Below are positions 27,210 to 35,578 of a DNA stretch of 64,000 bases, in pieces (position 1 is the stretch's first letter; each line of letters opens with the position of its first letter). The DNA is from Sulfuricurvum sp. (GTDB lineage: Bacteria > Campylobacterota > Campylobacteria > Campylobacterales > Sulfurimonadaceae), in contig NZ_JALNYS010000003.1 of assembly GCF_023229695.1 (NCBI RefSeq), positions 1 through 64,000 of the forward strand, given 5' to 3'. The position numbers and the translations under genes were made by a program. A model generated the notes under the pieces. It did not search any database, was not told where the DNA came from, and saw only the letters and a list, made by a program, of their open reading frames with translations.

Positions 27210-28577
27210 CTAAATTTTTAGCCTGTATTTTTGTTTACTGCTCGTAGGTTTTTCGGGTATAGTCAACTCAATCATCTTTAAATCTATTGCGGGTACGAGA
27301 TATTCTTTTCGAAAATGTTCTCGATTATTTAACCCTAAAGCATTCATCATATCTGCCCGCGACATTTCACCGTTCATAATCTCTAAGAGTTTGTGGACTT
27401 GCGTGGTGACTTGCGTGGTGACTTGCGTGGTGACTTGCGCTTTATCCTCCACATGAGCGAAATTAAAAGTAACCCAAAGTCCTCCATCGTATCTAAATTG
27501 TGGTGTTGTCCCGTTGTAGCTTTGTGATTCAGTAATAATCTTTTCGATTCCCCGTCCCCATGATTCGATAAAACCTGCTTTAAAAAATACATTCGCAACA
27601 TCCGGATTAAACGGATGAGAGGGATGTTTATCTTTTAGAGTATCCACCGTCCAACGTTCAGGCAGTTGCCCTGCATTCCAAAACATCAGTTTGTCATCAT
27701 ATACGCTGATTTGGATAGGAGCACCGCTAGCATAGTCTTTATGCACCACTGCATTATGCAAAACCTCTCGAAGTGCTGCGGGAGCATAATCGAACTTTTC
27801 AACCCTCTGCTGAGCCTCGTAGGTGATACGAGCTTTGAGATATTTGGTTTGTAAAAGATCGAGTGCTGTTTCGGCTTGCGTAAATAAATCACCCTCCACT
27901 ACATCTTGATACATCAAATCAGCATCATTTTTGAAAAATCCTATTTTAATATACGCTCCCGTAAAAAATCTCTGTGGATCAGGATGAAAGAGGAGAATGC
28001 TTGCTCGCTTGAGATAGTCTCCTTCAACGAGATGCAATTTTTCCAAAAGTTGTTCATTGGTATCACCCATTGCTTCTTGACTTAATCGCTGGGCTTTTAG
28101 AGCTTTTTTACGAAATTTATCAAACAATTTCGGGTCAAAATCACTTAAGCTCACATGGGGAACGGGTACACCATCCCATGTTTTTCCCTGTTTTCGGAGT
28201 AAAAATCGATCCAGTGCAGCACCTTTTAGCTCTTGTTTGGTGCTGCCGCTACGGTAATGATACTCACCTTTGTAGCTGATAGGATAGGGATAAGACTCAA
28301 CAACGATCTCTATGGTCTCTAAAGTATCACTCATGACGAGATTGACATCGACGATAATACCTAATATATCTCGAATTTTGTTAGGTATATCTTCGAGAAG
28401 CCGTCTGGCATTATCGATCCCGACGATCACACCATCATCGCTCTTACCGATAATGAGCGTGCCCCCCTCTGCATTCGCAAAACCACAAATCCATTTAAGA
28501 TATTCGTCCCTCCACGATTCTTTCCATTCGAGAAGCTGGGATTCTTTCGTGTTCATTGTGTGTTCCATGATAAGCAA
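27210..28577 (-). CDS. AlbA_2 (Schlafen-like) / HATPase-like putative regulator
   Basis: 455 residues. The N-terminal AlbA_2 (Schlafen AlbA-like) DNA-binding domain includes LLEWKESW, FANAEGGTLIIG and VGIDNARRLLEDI. A middle GHKL-ATPase-like segment follows (LREVLHNAVVHKDY, WGRGIEKI), then a C-terminal winged-helix-like part. This is the common 'putative transcriptional regulator, ATP-binding' architecture of accessory regions. Between the ATPase and helix-turn-helix parts is a run of TQVT units encoded by 12-bp tandem repeats. It interrupts an otherwise nif-related stretch and is probably acquired. Confidence 0.85.
   Translation of the reverse strand: MLIMEHTMNTKESQLLEWKESWRDEYLKWICGFANAEGGTLIIGKSDDGVIVGIDNARRLLEDIPNKIRDILGIIVDVNLVMSDTLETIEIVVESYPYPISYKGEYHYRSGSTKQELKGAALDRFLLRKQGKTWDGVPVPHVSLSDFDPKLFDKFRKKALKAQRLSQEAMGDTNEQLLEKLHLVEGDYLKRASILLFHPDPQRFFTGAYIKIGFFKNDADLMYQDVVEGDLFTQAETALDLLQTKYLKARITYEAQQRVEKFDYAPAALREVLHNAVVHKDYASGAPIQISVYDDKLMFWNAGQLPERWTVDTLKDKHPSHPFNPDVANVFFKAGFIESWGRGIEKIITESQSYNGTTPQFRYDGGLWVTFNFAHVEDKAQVTTQVTTQVTTQVHKLLEIMNGEMSRADMMNALGLNNREHFRKEYLVPAIDLKMIELTIPEKPTSSKQKYRLKI
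27396..27439 (+). repeat. 12-bp tandem repeat inside the AlbA_2 gene
   Basis: Three full GACTTGCGTGGT units plus 8 bases, encoding the repeated TQVT linker on the minus strand. Unit length is a multiple of three, so copy changes would alter linker length without a frameshift. Confidence 0.85.
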
Positions 28578-28751
28578 TCATTGTTGCGTTCATAGCTCAT
28601 TATCTTTTCCAATCACATAAGATTTGGCCGATTTTAGGGCTTTTCAGTGAGAATATTATAGCGCAACAGAAAATGAATAATAATTTTTTGACATCTAATG
28701 TAAAAAGTGGAAGGTTAAGAATGATAATGTGACAGAAGTAAGCAGTTTAAT

Positions 28752-28976
28752 TTACGCAACCCGTATCTCAATGCTTCGGGCTTGCGATTTTCCAAGTGCG
28801 ATCAGCCGTTCTCCTATCTGTACTTGAACACTGCTTTTAAACAAACCGTAGCGCTTAACGCACAGCGTCGCATTCGTACACAGTCCCATCGCGCATAGAT
28901 GCTCTTTGAGAGTATCATCGAGATCGATTGACAAGACTCTGCATTTTTCGTTCACACAGCTTTCTAATAAATTCAT
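28752..28976 (-). CDS. FeoA-domain protein
   Basis: 74 residues forming a FeoA/SH3-like fold: LKEHLCAMGLCTNATLCVKRYGLFKSSVQVQIG with the closing segment GERLIALGKSQARSIEIR. FeoA proteins act with the FeoB ferrous iron transporter, but lone FeoA-like proteins also occur in nif operons. It is last in the nifB-nifV-GNAT run, 9 bases after the GNAT gene, which fits iron supply for nitrogenase. No feoB is seen in the window. Confidence 0.85.
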   Translation of the reverse strand: MNLLESCVNEKCRVLSIDLDDTLKEHLCAMGLCTNATLCVKRYGLFKSSVQVQIGERLIALGKSQARSIEIRVA

Positions 28977-28985
28977 CTTCTACCC

Positions 28986-29813
28986 CTATAATGAAAAGGA
29001 ATAGATATTTTCAAACTTCACCTTTTTCCCTTTGCCGTATACCATGTGAAGAAACTTCCCTTTCTTTTGGAAGTGATACCGTTCAAACAGTTCCACCGCT
29101 TTTTGGTTATCCATCGGAACATCGGCAATCACTTTTTTCAGACCCCGAAAATACAAGACCCCCTGCATCATCTTCTCCGCTTCCTCCTCGAACCCTTCGC
29201 GGCATTGCCACGGTCCGAGATAGACCCCGCGCGCATTAATCACACTGGAGTGCTGAAAAGAGTTCGGCAAAGCGAATTTAAGCGAACTGTTCCGCTCCAT
29301 CTCATCGAGCATAAATGCCATCCTGTCTTCTCCAAATGTTTCCAGATCGATACGGCGAATCGTGGCATCGAAATTACCGCCGTCAAGCTCTTTGGCCTGG
29401 GCATTCGTAAAACTGAAGGGGGGGACTTTCCCGACATTTAAAAACCTCCCCACCTCCATCACCGATTCAAAGCCGCTCTTTTCGAAAAAAGTGCGCAAAT
29501 CGGGATTGGCATGGAGGTAGAGGGAGGGATGTTCATCTTTGAGAACACCGAAGAGGGTAGTGAAAAGCCTCCGTCCAATCCCCTGTTTCTGATGGGTCGG
29601 TTTGACCATAAAATACTTGATCATTGCCGAGAACTCAAACTCGATGGCCATAACGGCACCGACCAAAACCCCCTCTTCGTACGCACCGTAACACAAATGG
29701 GGGGCATGCATCATCATCAGTTTGACATGGTAGCCATCAAGCAGCCACCCTACCTCTTCGGCGATCTTGATCAATTCCGGTACATCACCGTATTTTAGCC
29801 AACCTATATACAT
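28986..29813 (-). CDS. GNAT-family N-acetyltransferase, two GNAT-like halves
   Basis: 275 residues. The N-terminal half has an acetyl-CoA signature (VKPTHQKQGIGRRLF) and the FFEKSGFE segment; the C-terminal half has a second, weaker GNAT-like end (KAVELFERYHFQKKGKFLHMVYG). The substrate is unknown. Its start overlaps the nifV stop by 10 bases and it precedes the FeoA gene, so it belongs to the nifB-nifV operon. GNAT proteins occur next to nif genes in other diazotrophs without a proven role. Confidence 0.82.
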   Translation of the reverse strand: MYIGWLKYGDVPELIKIAEEVGWLLDGYHVKLMMMHAPHLCYGAYEEGVLVGAVMAIEFEFSAMIKYFMVKPTHQKQGIGRRLFTTLFGVLKDEHPSLYLHANPDLRTFFEKSGFESVMEVGRFLNVGKVPPFSFTNAQAKELDGGNFDATIRRIDLETFGEDRMAFMLDEMERNSSLKFALPNSFQHSSVINARGVYLGPWQCREGFEEEAEKMMQGVLYFRGLKKVIADVPMDNQKAVELFERYHFQKKGKFLHMVYGKGKKVKFENIYSFSL

Positions 29814-30919
29814 GCGAGATCCTGATAAAGAGATTTGAGTTCATACGATTCCAGTACCCGCTTGCGTGAAGTGACGATATCGCGAATTTTGGGGAGCATT
29901 GCACTGAGGATAATATTGTCGGCACTGATCCCCATTTGACTCAAATGGTAGCGGATCGTCGCACTGCCGGAGTGTTTTCCGATAGGGAATGAACTTTTAA
30001 GCCCCACCTCCTGCGGTTCATACGGCTCATAGGCATGCGAATCCTTCATCATACCGCTGGCATGAATGCCGCTCTCGTGGGCAAATATACGTTCACCCAC
30101 GATAGGGGCATTGGGGGAGAGGACCATATTGGCCGCCCCCGCCACCGTCTGCACCAAATTACGGATCATGCCCGGGTCAATGGGACGTGCCTCGCCATAG
30201 AGATGTTTCAGTGCCATGAGTATCTGCTCGAATGAGGCATTTCCGGCACGTTCGCCCAGTCCGATAACCGTCGTATTTAAACTGATCGCCCCCGCGTCTA
30301 TTCCGCTAAGGGCATTGGCGTTGGCAAGTCCGAAATCATTGTGCGTGTGCATCTCTATCGGGAGGAGATTCAGGTCGCACAACGATTTGATTGCCTTATA
30401 CGTTTCCGTCGGTGTCAGTATACCGACCGTATCGCAGTAACGAAAACGGTGTGCACCGCATTCGCGGGCAAGTTCCATCACGTCACGGATAAATTCGTAG
30501 CTGCCGCGTGAACTGTCTTCACCGCCGATACAGACAAATAACCCTTCACGCGTTGCGGAGGTTACAACGCGTTCGAGTTCGCTTAATACTCTGGATTTGC
30601 TTCCGCCGAATTTGACATCGATCAAAATATCTGAAACGGGGATAGAGAGATCGACCGCTTTAACACCACAGGAGAGAGAAGCATCCAAATCTTCCATTTT
30701 CATCCGGTTCCACGTCATCATCCGTGCTTTTAGACCTAATGCTAAAAGTTCTTTGATATCTTCACGCTCTTTGACACCCATCGCCGCAATACCGATTTCA
30801 AGCTCATCGGCTCCGCACGCATCAAGCAGCGTCGCAATTTTGATTTTCTCATCGGTATTGAACGCGACATAAGGAGCTTGTTCTCCATCACGTAATGTAG
30901 TGTCATTTATAAGAGCCAT
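29804..30919 (-). CDS. nifV: Homocitrate synthase
   Basis: 371-residue HMGL-like/alpha-isopropylmalate synthase family enzyme that condenses acetyl-CoA with 2-oxoglutarate to homocitrate, the organic ligand of FeMo-cofactor. Seen: INDTTLRDGEQAP, the HTHNDFGLANANAL metal-binding segment, GLGERAGNASFEQ, and HESGIHASG near the C-terminus. I start at 30919, with AAGGAA upstream. An in-frame extension to 30970 only translates a palindromic repeat (DPRVKPEDDG) and is not real. Position after nifB supports NifV over LeuA. Confidence 0.92.
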   Translation of the reverse strand: MALINDTTLRDGEQAPYVAFNTDEKIKIATLLDACGADELEIGIAAMGVKEREDIKELLALGLKARMMTWNRMKMEDLDASLSCGVKAVDLSIPVSDILIDVKFGGSKSRVLSELERVVTSATREGLFVCIGGEDSSRGSYEFIRDVMELARECGAHRFRYCDTVGILTPTETYKAIKSLCDLNLLPIEMHTHNDFGLANANALSGIDAGAISLNTTVIGLGERAGNASFEQILMALKHLYGEARPIDPGMIRNLVQTVAGAANMVLSPNAPIVGERIFAHESGIHASGMMKDSHAYEPYEPQEVGLKSSFPIGKHSGSATIRYHLSQMGISADNIILSAMLPKIRDIVTSRKRVLESYELKSLYQDLACI

Positions 30920-30933
30920 AACTTTTTCCTTTC

Positions 30934-31008
30934 CGTCATCCTCGGGCTTGACCCGGGGATCCATCTTCATAAATGCGTAGCTGGATTCCCGCCTTCGCGG
31001 GAATGACG
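30934..31008. repeat. Palindromic intergenic repeat pair between nifB and nifV
   Basis: Two adjacent short palindromes: CGTCATCCTCGGGCTTGACC at the left, and an 8-bp stem ATTCCCGC/GCGGGAAT with a CTTC loop at 30985-31004. They belong to the widespread 'GTCATTCCCGCG' type of bacterial intergenic repeats. A related unit lies at 37993-38020. Confidence 0.8.
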
Positions 31009-31013
31009 ATGTA

Positions 31014-32429
31014 TTAATTCACTTCCGCATTTTCATCCATACCGAAGTATTTACGGGATGCTTTGAGGACCGAGATTTCGATCGGCTCATACGCATAACT
31101 TTGATCGGCGATAATACCGGCAGCTTTGAGATCATCCTGAGGACATCCGCCGATTTTCGCGGTGAGAATCAGCTGCACGTCTTTAAGTTTTTCCAAGATC
31201 GGAGCAAGCGGATTGGTGCCATCAGGCCCAGCACAGTACTCATAATCGACTTTACGGTGGTGGATGAATCGGATCCCTTTATCCCCCGCTTCGTAGATTA
31301 AAAACTCTTTAACGCTTCCGAAGTGCTGATTGATCATCCCCTCCCCTGCGGTCGTAACGGCGACAAGGATCGTCACACCCGTAGAGCTGAGCTCTTCTTT
31401 CTCTTTGCGGACACGCTCATTGGCCTGATCGAGGAAGAATCGGAACTCTTCGATCTTCGCCTGAGCCGCTTGGCGCGCTTCGAGATCGTATTTGATCTGG
31501 AGCTCGTCAAAACTAAGACCCGCAAACGTATCTTTGGTGAACTCCGCTCCGCGGTCTTCACCGATCAGTCCTACCGCATCGGCGCGGCATTGGCGGCAGT
31601 GCTGCATCAGTTTCATGTCCATGCCGCACGCTTCTTGGACCGCCATCTGCTCTTGATCGGTCGCGCTCGGTACTCCGTTTAGGGCAAACGCCGTTCCGAA
31701 TTCTGGCTCGGAGAGGATCGGCATAATGTTGTGCAAGAAAACCCCGATCTCTTTGAGTTTTTTAGAGACTTCGGGGAGATGTTTGTCGTTGATCCCCGGG
31801 ATCAATACCGAGTTGGCTTTGATCAAAATCCCCTTTTCAACACATTTTTTCATCCCCTCCAACTGACGTTCGAGGAGAATCTGTGCCGCCTCTTTTCCGT
31901 AAATACGTTTGTTGTTGTAGAAAATCCACGGATAGATTTGACTTCCGATCTCTCCGGTCTCATCGACACTGTTGATCGTGACGGTGATATGGTCGATGTT
32001 GTGTTCGACCATCTCATCGATATACGTCGCGAGTTCCAAACCGTTCGTCGAGAGGCACAGTTTAAGATCGGGGGCAAATTCGCGTACCATCCCAAATGTT
32101 TCAAACGTCTTGCCCGGATTGGCCAGCGCATCTCCGGGACCGGCGATCCCAAGGACACTCATCCGCTGTACTTCACCGCCGACGAGAAGCACTTTTTTTG
32201 CCGCCTCTTCGGGAGTCAGGCGCTCAGAGGTTACCCCGGGGCGACTTTCGTTCGAACAGTCGTATTTACGGTTACAATAATTGCATTGAATATTACACGC
32301 CGGAGCAACGGCTACGTGAATACGTGCATAGTGATGGTGTGCGCCCTCTGAATAGCATGGATGATTATGGATCTTTTCCTTGATGTCATCGGGCATAAAA
32401 GCTTCGTTTCCACTTGACGAACAGCTCAT
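31014..32429 (-). CDS. nifB: FeMo-cofactor biosynthesis radical SAM protein NifB with NifX-like tail
   Basis: 471-residue enzyme that makes the NifB-co (8Fe-9S-C) precursor. The radical SAM cluster motif CxxxCxxC is at Cys45-Cys49-Cys52 (ACNIQCNYCNRKYDC), preceded by HPCYSEGAHHHYARIH. The GPGDALANP and CRQCRADAVG segments are present. The C-terminal part (about 355-465, including QHFGSVKEFLIYEAG and IGGCPQDDL) is a NifX-like domain, the common fused form. AAAGGAG precedes the ATG. First gene of the nifB-nifV-GNAT-feoA run. Confidence 0.97.
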   Translation of the reverse strand: MSCSSSGNEAFMPDDIKEKIHNHPCYSEGAHHHYARIHVAVAPACNIQCNYCNRKYDCSNESRPGVTSERLTPEEAAKKVLLVGGEVQRMSVLGIAGPGDALANPGKTFETFGMVREFAPDLKLCLSTNGLELATYIDEMVEHNIDHITVTINSVDETGEIGSQIYPWIFYNNKRIYGKEAAQILLERQLEGMKKCVEKGILIKANSVLIPGINDKHLPEVSKKLKEIGVFLHNIMPILSEPEFGTAFALNGVPSATDQEQMAVQEACGMDMKLMQHCRQCRADAVGLIGEDRGAEFTKDTFAGLSFDELQIKYDLEARQAAQAKIEEFRFFLDQANERVRKEKEELSSTGVTILVAVTTAGEGMINQHFGSVKEFLIYEAGDKGIRFIHHRKVDYEYCAGPDGTNPLAPILEKLKDVQLILTAKIGGCPQDDLKAAGIIADQSYAYEPIEISVLKASRKYFGMDENAEVN

Positions 32430-32493
32430 AGTAACTCCTTTAAATTAATTGCAATGATCCTGCCTCATCCAGCACCAACCATTTTCGAAACGG

Positions 32494-32510
32494 ATGCAAC
32501 TGCCGTTCTT
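32494..32510 (-). promoter_or_regulatory. Sigma-54-like promoter of nifB
   Basis: AAGAAC-N5-TTGCAT on the minus strand (AG-N10-GC), about 65 bases before nifB. A second GG-N10-GC match (GGCAGGATCATTGC, 32451-32464) lies nearer, but would leave only an 11-base leader. Confidence 0.5.
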
Positions 32511-32607
32511 GTCCTTTTTGGGGGGCGAATAAGACAAATACGACATTTTTGTATCCAAACCAACAATCCGGTCCGCGCCTGGGGTTCAAAACAACCGTAA
32601 AATAATC

Positions 32608-32624
32608 AAGAACAATATTTGCAG
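32608..32624 (+). promoter_or_regulatory. Sigma-54-like promoter of the nifX-like gene
   Basis: AAGAAC-N5-TTGCAG with AG-N10-GC spacing. Predicted start about 19 bases before the ATG, just upstream of the AAAGGAG ribosome site. A single TGT-N10-ACA pattern, the form of a NifA site, occurs at 32551-32566 between the divergent nifB and nifX-like promoters. Confidence 0.55.
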
Positions 32625-32652
32625 TTATTACCTAATATAAAGGAGTTGGACA

Positions 32653-33126
32653 ATGATTGTAGCCATACCGATGGATGCACGCGAACGTGTTTACCACAAG
32701 AATCCATGCAGTGCGACATTCTTTGCGCTTTATGAAGTTAACGGAGATCGTCATCATGTTCACTACCGTTTTTTGGAGACGAAACTGAATCCCTGGGAAA
32801 AATGGGAAGGGGAGATGGTACGTGATCCCGACATGAAAGCGTGTCAATGCAGCAACGAAAAAAAAGAAGACCCGCAACACATCAGTGAGCACTATACGCT
32901 GCTCAAAGCATTGGGGAAGACCGACTACCTCCTCGCGGATCTGTATTGTCTCAATACCCTCTATACCATGCGCGATGTCGGGATCAAAATTTATAAACTC
33001 CCTCCGTTTATTAAAAACGGCGATGAAGCGATCCACCATTTTATCATCGGTTCGGGAATCGCCGATGATTTACGCCGTATCCATCTCACAGCACCCTCAC
33101 CTACCGCAAGACTTCAAGAACGTTAA
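32653..33126 (+). CDS. NifX-like dinitrogenase iron-molybdenum cofactor protein
   Basis: 157 residues related to the NifX/NafY/NifB C-terminal fold that carries FeMo-co precursors: it begins MIVAIPMDARE and has a DYLLADLYCLNTLYTMRDVGIKIYKLP core, like the ILTxxIG...L...GI.xY segment of that family. Cysteines in ACQCS and DLYC are extra. It is read divergently from nifB under a shared control region and followed 41 bases later by a peroxiredoxin-like gene. The exact family member cannot be fixed from sequence reading alone. Confidence 0.75.
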   Translation: MIVAIPMDARERVYHKNPCSATFFALYEVNGDRHHVHYRFLETKLNPWEKWEGEMVRDPDMKACQCSNEKKEDPQHISEHYTLLKALGKTDYLLADLYCLNTLYTMRDVGIKIYKLPPFIKNGDEAIHHFIIGSGIADDLRRIHLTAPSPTARLQER

Positions 33127-33167
33127 ATGCAGTTATAGAGGATATCACGCCATTTAAGGAGTCTCTT

Positions 33168-33683
33168 TTGAAGATCAACTACCAAAATTCCACCCTCCAC
33201 CTCGAAGATATGCCCCTCGACGTCGGCTATGCTTCTGAGAAGGTGACCCTCAAAAACCCCTCCGGCGAAACGTTTGCCCTCGGAGGACAAAACGGTTTCA
33301 CCCAGCTTATCCTCTCGGTCCCTTTTATCGATGAGCCATTGATCGCACAGCTTCAGGAGTTGAATACCCTATTGAGTCTCAATGCCCTCACAGGAGTCAG
33401 TAAAACGCTCATCGTTGCCAATGACTCACATACCGATCCGCAGATAGAGGGGTGGCAGTTTGGTATCGATACGGACGAGGCGTTCGGAGATTATTACGGT
33501 GTCCGTCTCGCTAAAGGGGAACTCGGCGGTGAATTTGCCAAAGCCCTCTTCATCGTCTCCAAAGACGGAGCACTCTTTTACAACGACATTCCAAACGATC
33601 TGAACACTCTGTTTTCACTCGAAAAAGCCCTCTCCAAAATCGCTGCCGCCAATAACTGCTATACGGGCAAAGGGTGCCATTAA
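33168..33683 (+). CDS. Tpx-like peroxiredoxin fold without peroxidatic cysteine
   Basis: 171 residues aligned to thiol peroxidase (Tpx): VTLKNPSGETFALGG at the start and LSVPFIDEPLIAQL where Tpx has SVPxLDTPVC. The peroxidatic Cys is replaced by Ile59, and the resolving Cys region is also altered. The only cysteines are Cys164 and Cys170 at the extreme C-terminus (NNCYTGKGCH). It is therefore unlikely to be a normal peroxidase and may bind metal or a partner. It is cotranscribed with the nifX-like gene under a nif-type promoter. Confidence 0.75.
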   Translation: MKINYQNSTLHLEDMPLDVGYASEKVTLKNPSGETFALGGQNGFTQLILSVPFIDEPLIAQLQELNTLLSLNALTGVSKTLIVANDSHTDPQIEGWQFGIDTDEAFGDYYGVRLAKGELGGEFAKALFIVSKDGALFYNDIPNDLNTLFSLEKALSKIAAANNCYTGKGCH

Positions 33684-33691
33684 AGTACGGT

Positions 33692-34522
33692 TTACGCCTC
33701 TTCCGATAACGCAGTGGCCGGCTGAACAAAAACCTGTTCGAATATCTGCCGGGCTACACTCCATCGGTTGGCTTTCGAGTTAAGCATAACGATCAGACAA
33801 TCATTCCCCTCTTTTTTTGCACGGGCAATGAAACACGGACCGGCTTTGGAGGTGTACCCCGTTTTGACCCCCACCGCATACTCATAGCGCCCCAAAAGGC
33901 GGTTATGCGTTTTGGCAACAAATTTTCGGTTCGTATTGAGCGAATAATAGAGATGCCGGTTTTGTCGGGTCATGTCGTTGAAAAGGGGATTTTGTATCGC
34001 GTATTCCGCCAAAGCGAGAAGATCGACCGGTGTTGAATGGTGATCTCCGATGTCGTAACCGCACGGGTTGGTAAAGCGGGTATTGTTCATCCCGATCTGT
34101 CTGGCTTTTTCATTCATCCTTTCGACAAAGGTATCTACACTCCCCCCTACCGCAACGGCAATCGCCATGGCCGCGTCATTATCGGATTGGATCATTGCCG
34201 CTTTGACAAGATCCTCCAGGAGAATCATTTCCCCCGCTTTGTATCCTGCTTTGGTCGGTTCGACGGAGATCATTTCCGGGGTGATTATAACCGAACGGTT
34301 CAAATCCCCTTGTTCTATGGCCAATATGGCGGTCATAATTTTCGTCAGACTCGCGGGTTTGACCTCCTTTAGCGCTTCTTTGGAGTAGATCATTTCCCCG
34401 GTTGTGAGTTCTTTGACCAACAGAGCTTCAACATCGAGTTTATCGAGCCCCTCTTTATCGATTTGGGCATAAAGCGAAAATGTGAGGAGAAAACATAAGA
34501 AGGTAAAATATCGATATATCAT
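33692..34522 (-). CDS. D-alanyl-D-alanine carboxypeptidase (PBP5/6 type)
   Basis: 276-residue serine peptidase that trims the terminal D-Ala of peptidoglycan stem peptides. A signal peptide (about 1-20) precedes the three active-site motifs: S58-L-T-K61, SDN, and KTG in VGVKTGYTSKAGP. It lacks the long C-terminal beta-domain and amphipathic anchor of E. coli PBP5. Convergent with the peroxiredoxin-like gene, 8 bases apart. No functional tie to nitrogen fixation is evident. Confidence 0.9.
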   Translation of the reverse strand: MIYRYFTFLCFLLTFSLYAQIDKEGLDKLDVEALLVKELTTGEMIYSKEALKEVKPASLTKIMTAILAIEQGDLNRSVIITPEMISVEPTKAGYKAGEMILLEDLVKAAMIQSDNDAAMAIAVAVGGSVDTFVERMNEKARQIGMNNTRFTNPCGYDIGDHHSTPVDLLALAEYAIQNPLFNDMTRQNRHLYYSLNTNRKFVAKTHNRLLGRYEYAVGVKTGYTSKAGPCFIARAKKEGNDCLIVMLNSKANRWSVARQIFEQVFVQPATALSEEA

Positions 34523-34703
34523 TCGTAACGGTTACTTTGCGGTTTATTGTTCATTATCGATTTTATTTTCAAAAATTATTTTTGAGTCCCCCATAATGTA
34601 ATCGTATCATTCCCTAAAAAAGTGAACGTATCTCCAAATTTAAAAAATGCAATCCCCTTTTTTATCCACATGTGGGGAATCGGAACGTTTTTTTATTTTC
34701 TTA

Positions 34704-34918
34704 CTGATCTTACGCACTTTTCGGGCAAAGCCCGTAAAGTGGCAGGGACAGCCCAGCCGGTACTGCGTACATCGGCCGGGTTCCAAAGCTAAAAAAGCCA
34801 AGCAGTTGGCTTTTTTAACGCTTTTCACCCATACAACCCCCTAAAGCTTCCCGTATCTTTCGGATACGGGAGATTACTAACCTTTTCGCACCTGTTTAGA
34901 CAAGGTGTGTAAGGTCAG
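34704..34918 (-). repeat. MITE-like intergenic repeat, copy B (long form)
   Basis: 215-bp copy in inverse orientation to copy A. Ends CTGATCTTACGCAC and (complement) CTGACCTTACACAC. Hairpins: CACTTT/AAAGTG with CGGGC/GCCCG, a strong AAAAAAGCCAA/TTGGCTTTTTT stem (34791-34816), and CCCGTATC/GATACGGG (34850-34870). The long form carries about 80 extra bases containing the AAAAAAGCC hairpin. The right end is 4 bases from the stop of the ArsC-like gene. The rest of the 34523-34922 gap is AT-rich with nothing else seen. Confidence 0.8.
34791..34816. terminator. Bidirectional terminator-like hairpin in repeat copy B
   Basis: Perfect 11-bp stem AAAAAAGCCAA/TTGGCTTTTTT with a GCAG loop. The A and T runs are inside the stem, so it can act as an intrinsic terminator on both strands; it lies downstream of the ArsC-like gene. 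Confidence 0.6.
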
Positions 34919-34922
34919 TTTC

Positions 34923-35339
34923 TTATTCTCCCTGCTTCTGTAGACACCCTTTTTCCATGCAGTTGATTTTAGGCATCGGTTCGACGTATAGATCAAGAAG
35001 CTCAGCTACTTTCGCCGCATCAAATCCACACAATTTCTCTCTCCCGATCACCATCAACGGGCGGCGGATCAAGATTGGGTCTTCCATCAGCAAGGCGAGG
35101 GCTTCCTCTTCGTTTAACGTTTCCGGATGGATCAAGCCGTTTTTAATGGCGGGGGCGGCCGGATTGAACCATTCAGTAATCGTTTTTTTTCCCATAAAAA
35201 TGCGAAGTTCCTCTCCCTTTAATCCGTGTTCGAGGAGATTGCGCTCGATCAGAGTGCATCCGCAGGAGCGGAGTATCTGCTTTTGCTTGGCATTGGCCGC
35301 ACAAAACGGTTTTTCGTAAAAGACGACGAGACGCATCAC
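34923..35339 (-). CDS. ArsC/Spx-fold nitrogenase-associated protein (NifO-like)
   Basis: 138-residue thioredoxin-fold protein of the ArsC family. Cys13 in VFYEKPFCAANAKQKQIL occupies the ArsC catalytic position, and the core includes PAIKNGLI and DPILIRRPLMVIG. Length and sequence fit the 'nitrogenase-associated protein' group (NifO-like) found in nif clusters rather than arsenate reductases. Extra C-terminal cysteines (INCMEKGCLQ). Its ATG overlaps the preceding stop (ATGA), so it ends the VWA-orf-wHTH-ArsC chain. Confidence 0.82.
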   Translation of the reverse strand: MMRLVVFYEKPFCAANAKQKQILRSCGCTLIERNLLEHGLKGEELRIFMGKKTITEWFNPAAPAIKNGLIHPETLNEEEALALLMEDPILIRRPLMVIGREKLCGFDAAKVAELLDLYVEPMPKINCMEKGCLQKQGE

Positions 35340-35578
35340 TCGACTCCGATTAAAATGCGCCCTTTTCGGCTCAAATAAAAGGTCTCATACCCGTCATCCC
35401 CCATGCTCATACACTCCCCCAAATACCCTTCGTCGTAGAGTTCACGAATGATGGAATGGACTTCATCCGAATCGAGACGGGCATATTCGGCGATATCGGC
35501 GGCATCGTAGATGTTGTACTCGGTTTCGTCACTGAGGTTGAAAATGGTTTTCATCACTTTGATCGTTGTCTCATTCAT
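35336..35578 (-). CDS. Small winged-helix-like protein in the nif chain
   Basis: 80 residues resembling a winged helix: YNIYDAADIAEYARLDSDEVHSIIRELYDEGYLGE followed by a beta-wing (DGYETFYLSRKGRILI). It may bind DNA or act as an assembly adaptor. No family name recognised. It overlaps the upstream gene by 8 bases and the ArsC-like gene by 4, so translation is tightly coupled and stoichiometry with its neighbours is likely. Confidence 0.7.
   Translation of the reverse strand: MNETTIKVMKTIFNLSDETEYNIYDAADIAEYARLDSDEVHSIIRELYDEGYLGECMSMGDDGYETFYLSRKGRILIGVE

Noticed and set aside
27396..27439. CRISPR-like array
   Set aside because: Units are 12 bp without spacers and lie in a coding region; no CRISPR array is seen anywhere in the window.
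30920..30970. N-terminal extension of NifV (MKMDPRVKPEDDG...)
   Set aside because: It is a translated palindromic repeat; a good ribosome site precedes the internal ATG at 30919.
32551..32566. TGT-N10-ACA, the form of a NifA upstream activator site
   Set aside because: Single short match in one intergenic region and none upstream of nifH; chance occurrence cannot be excluded.
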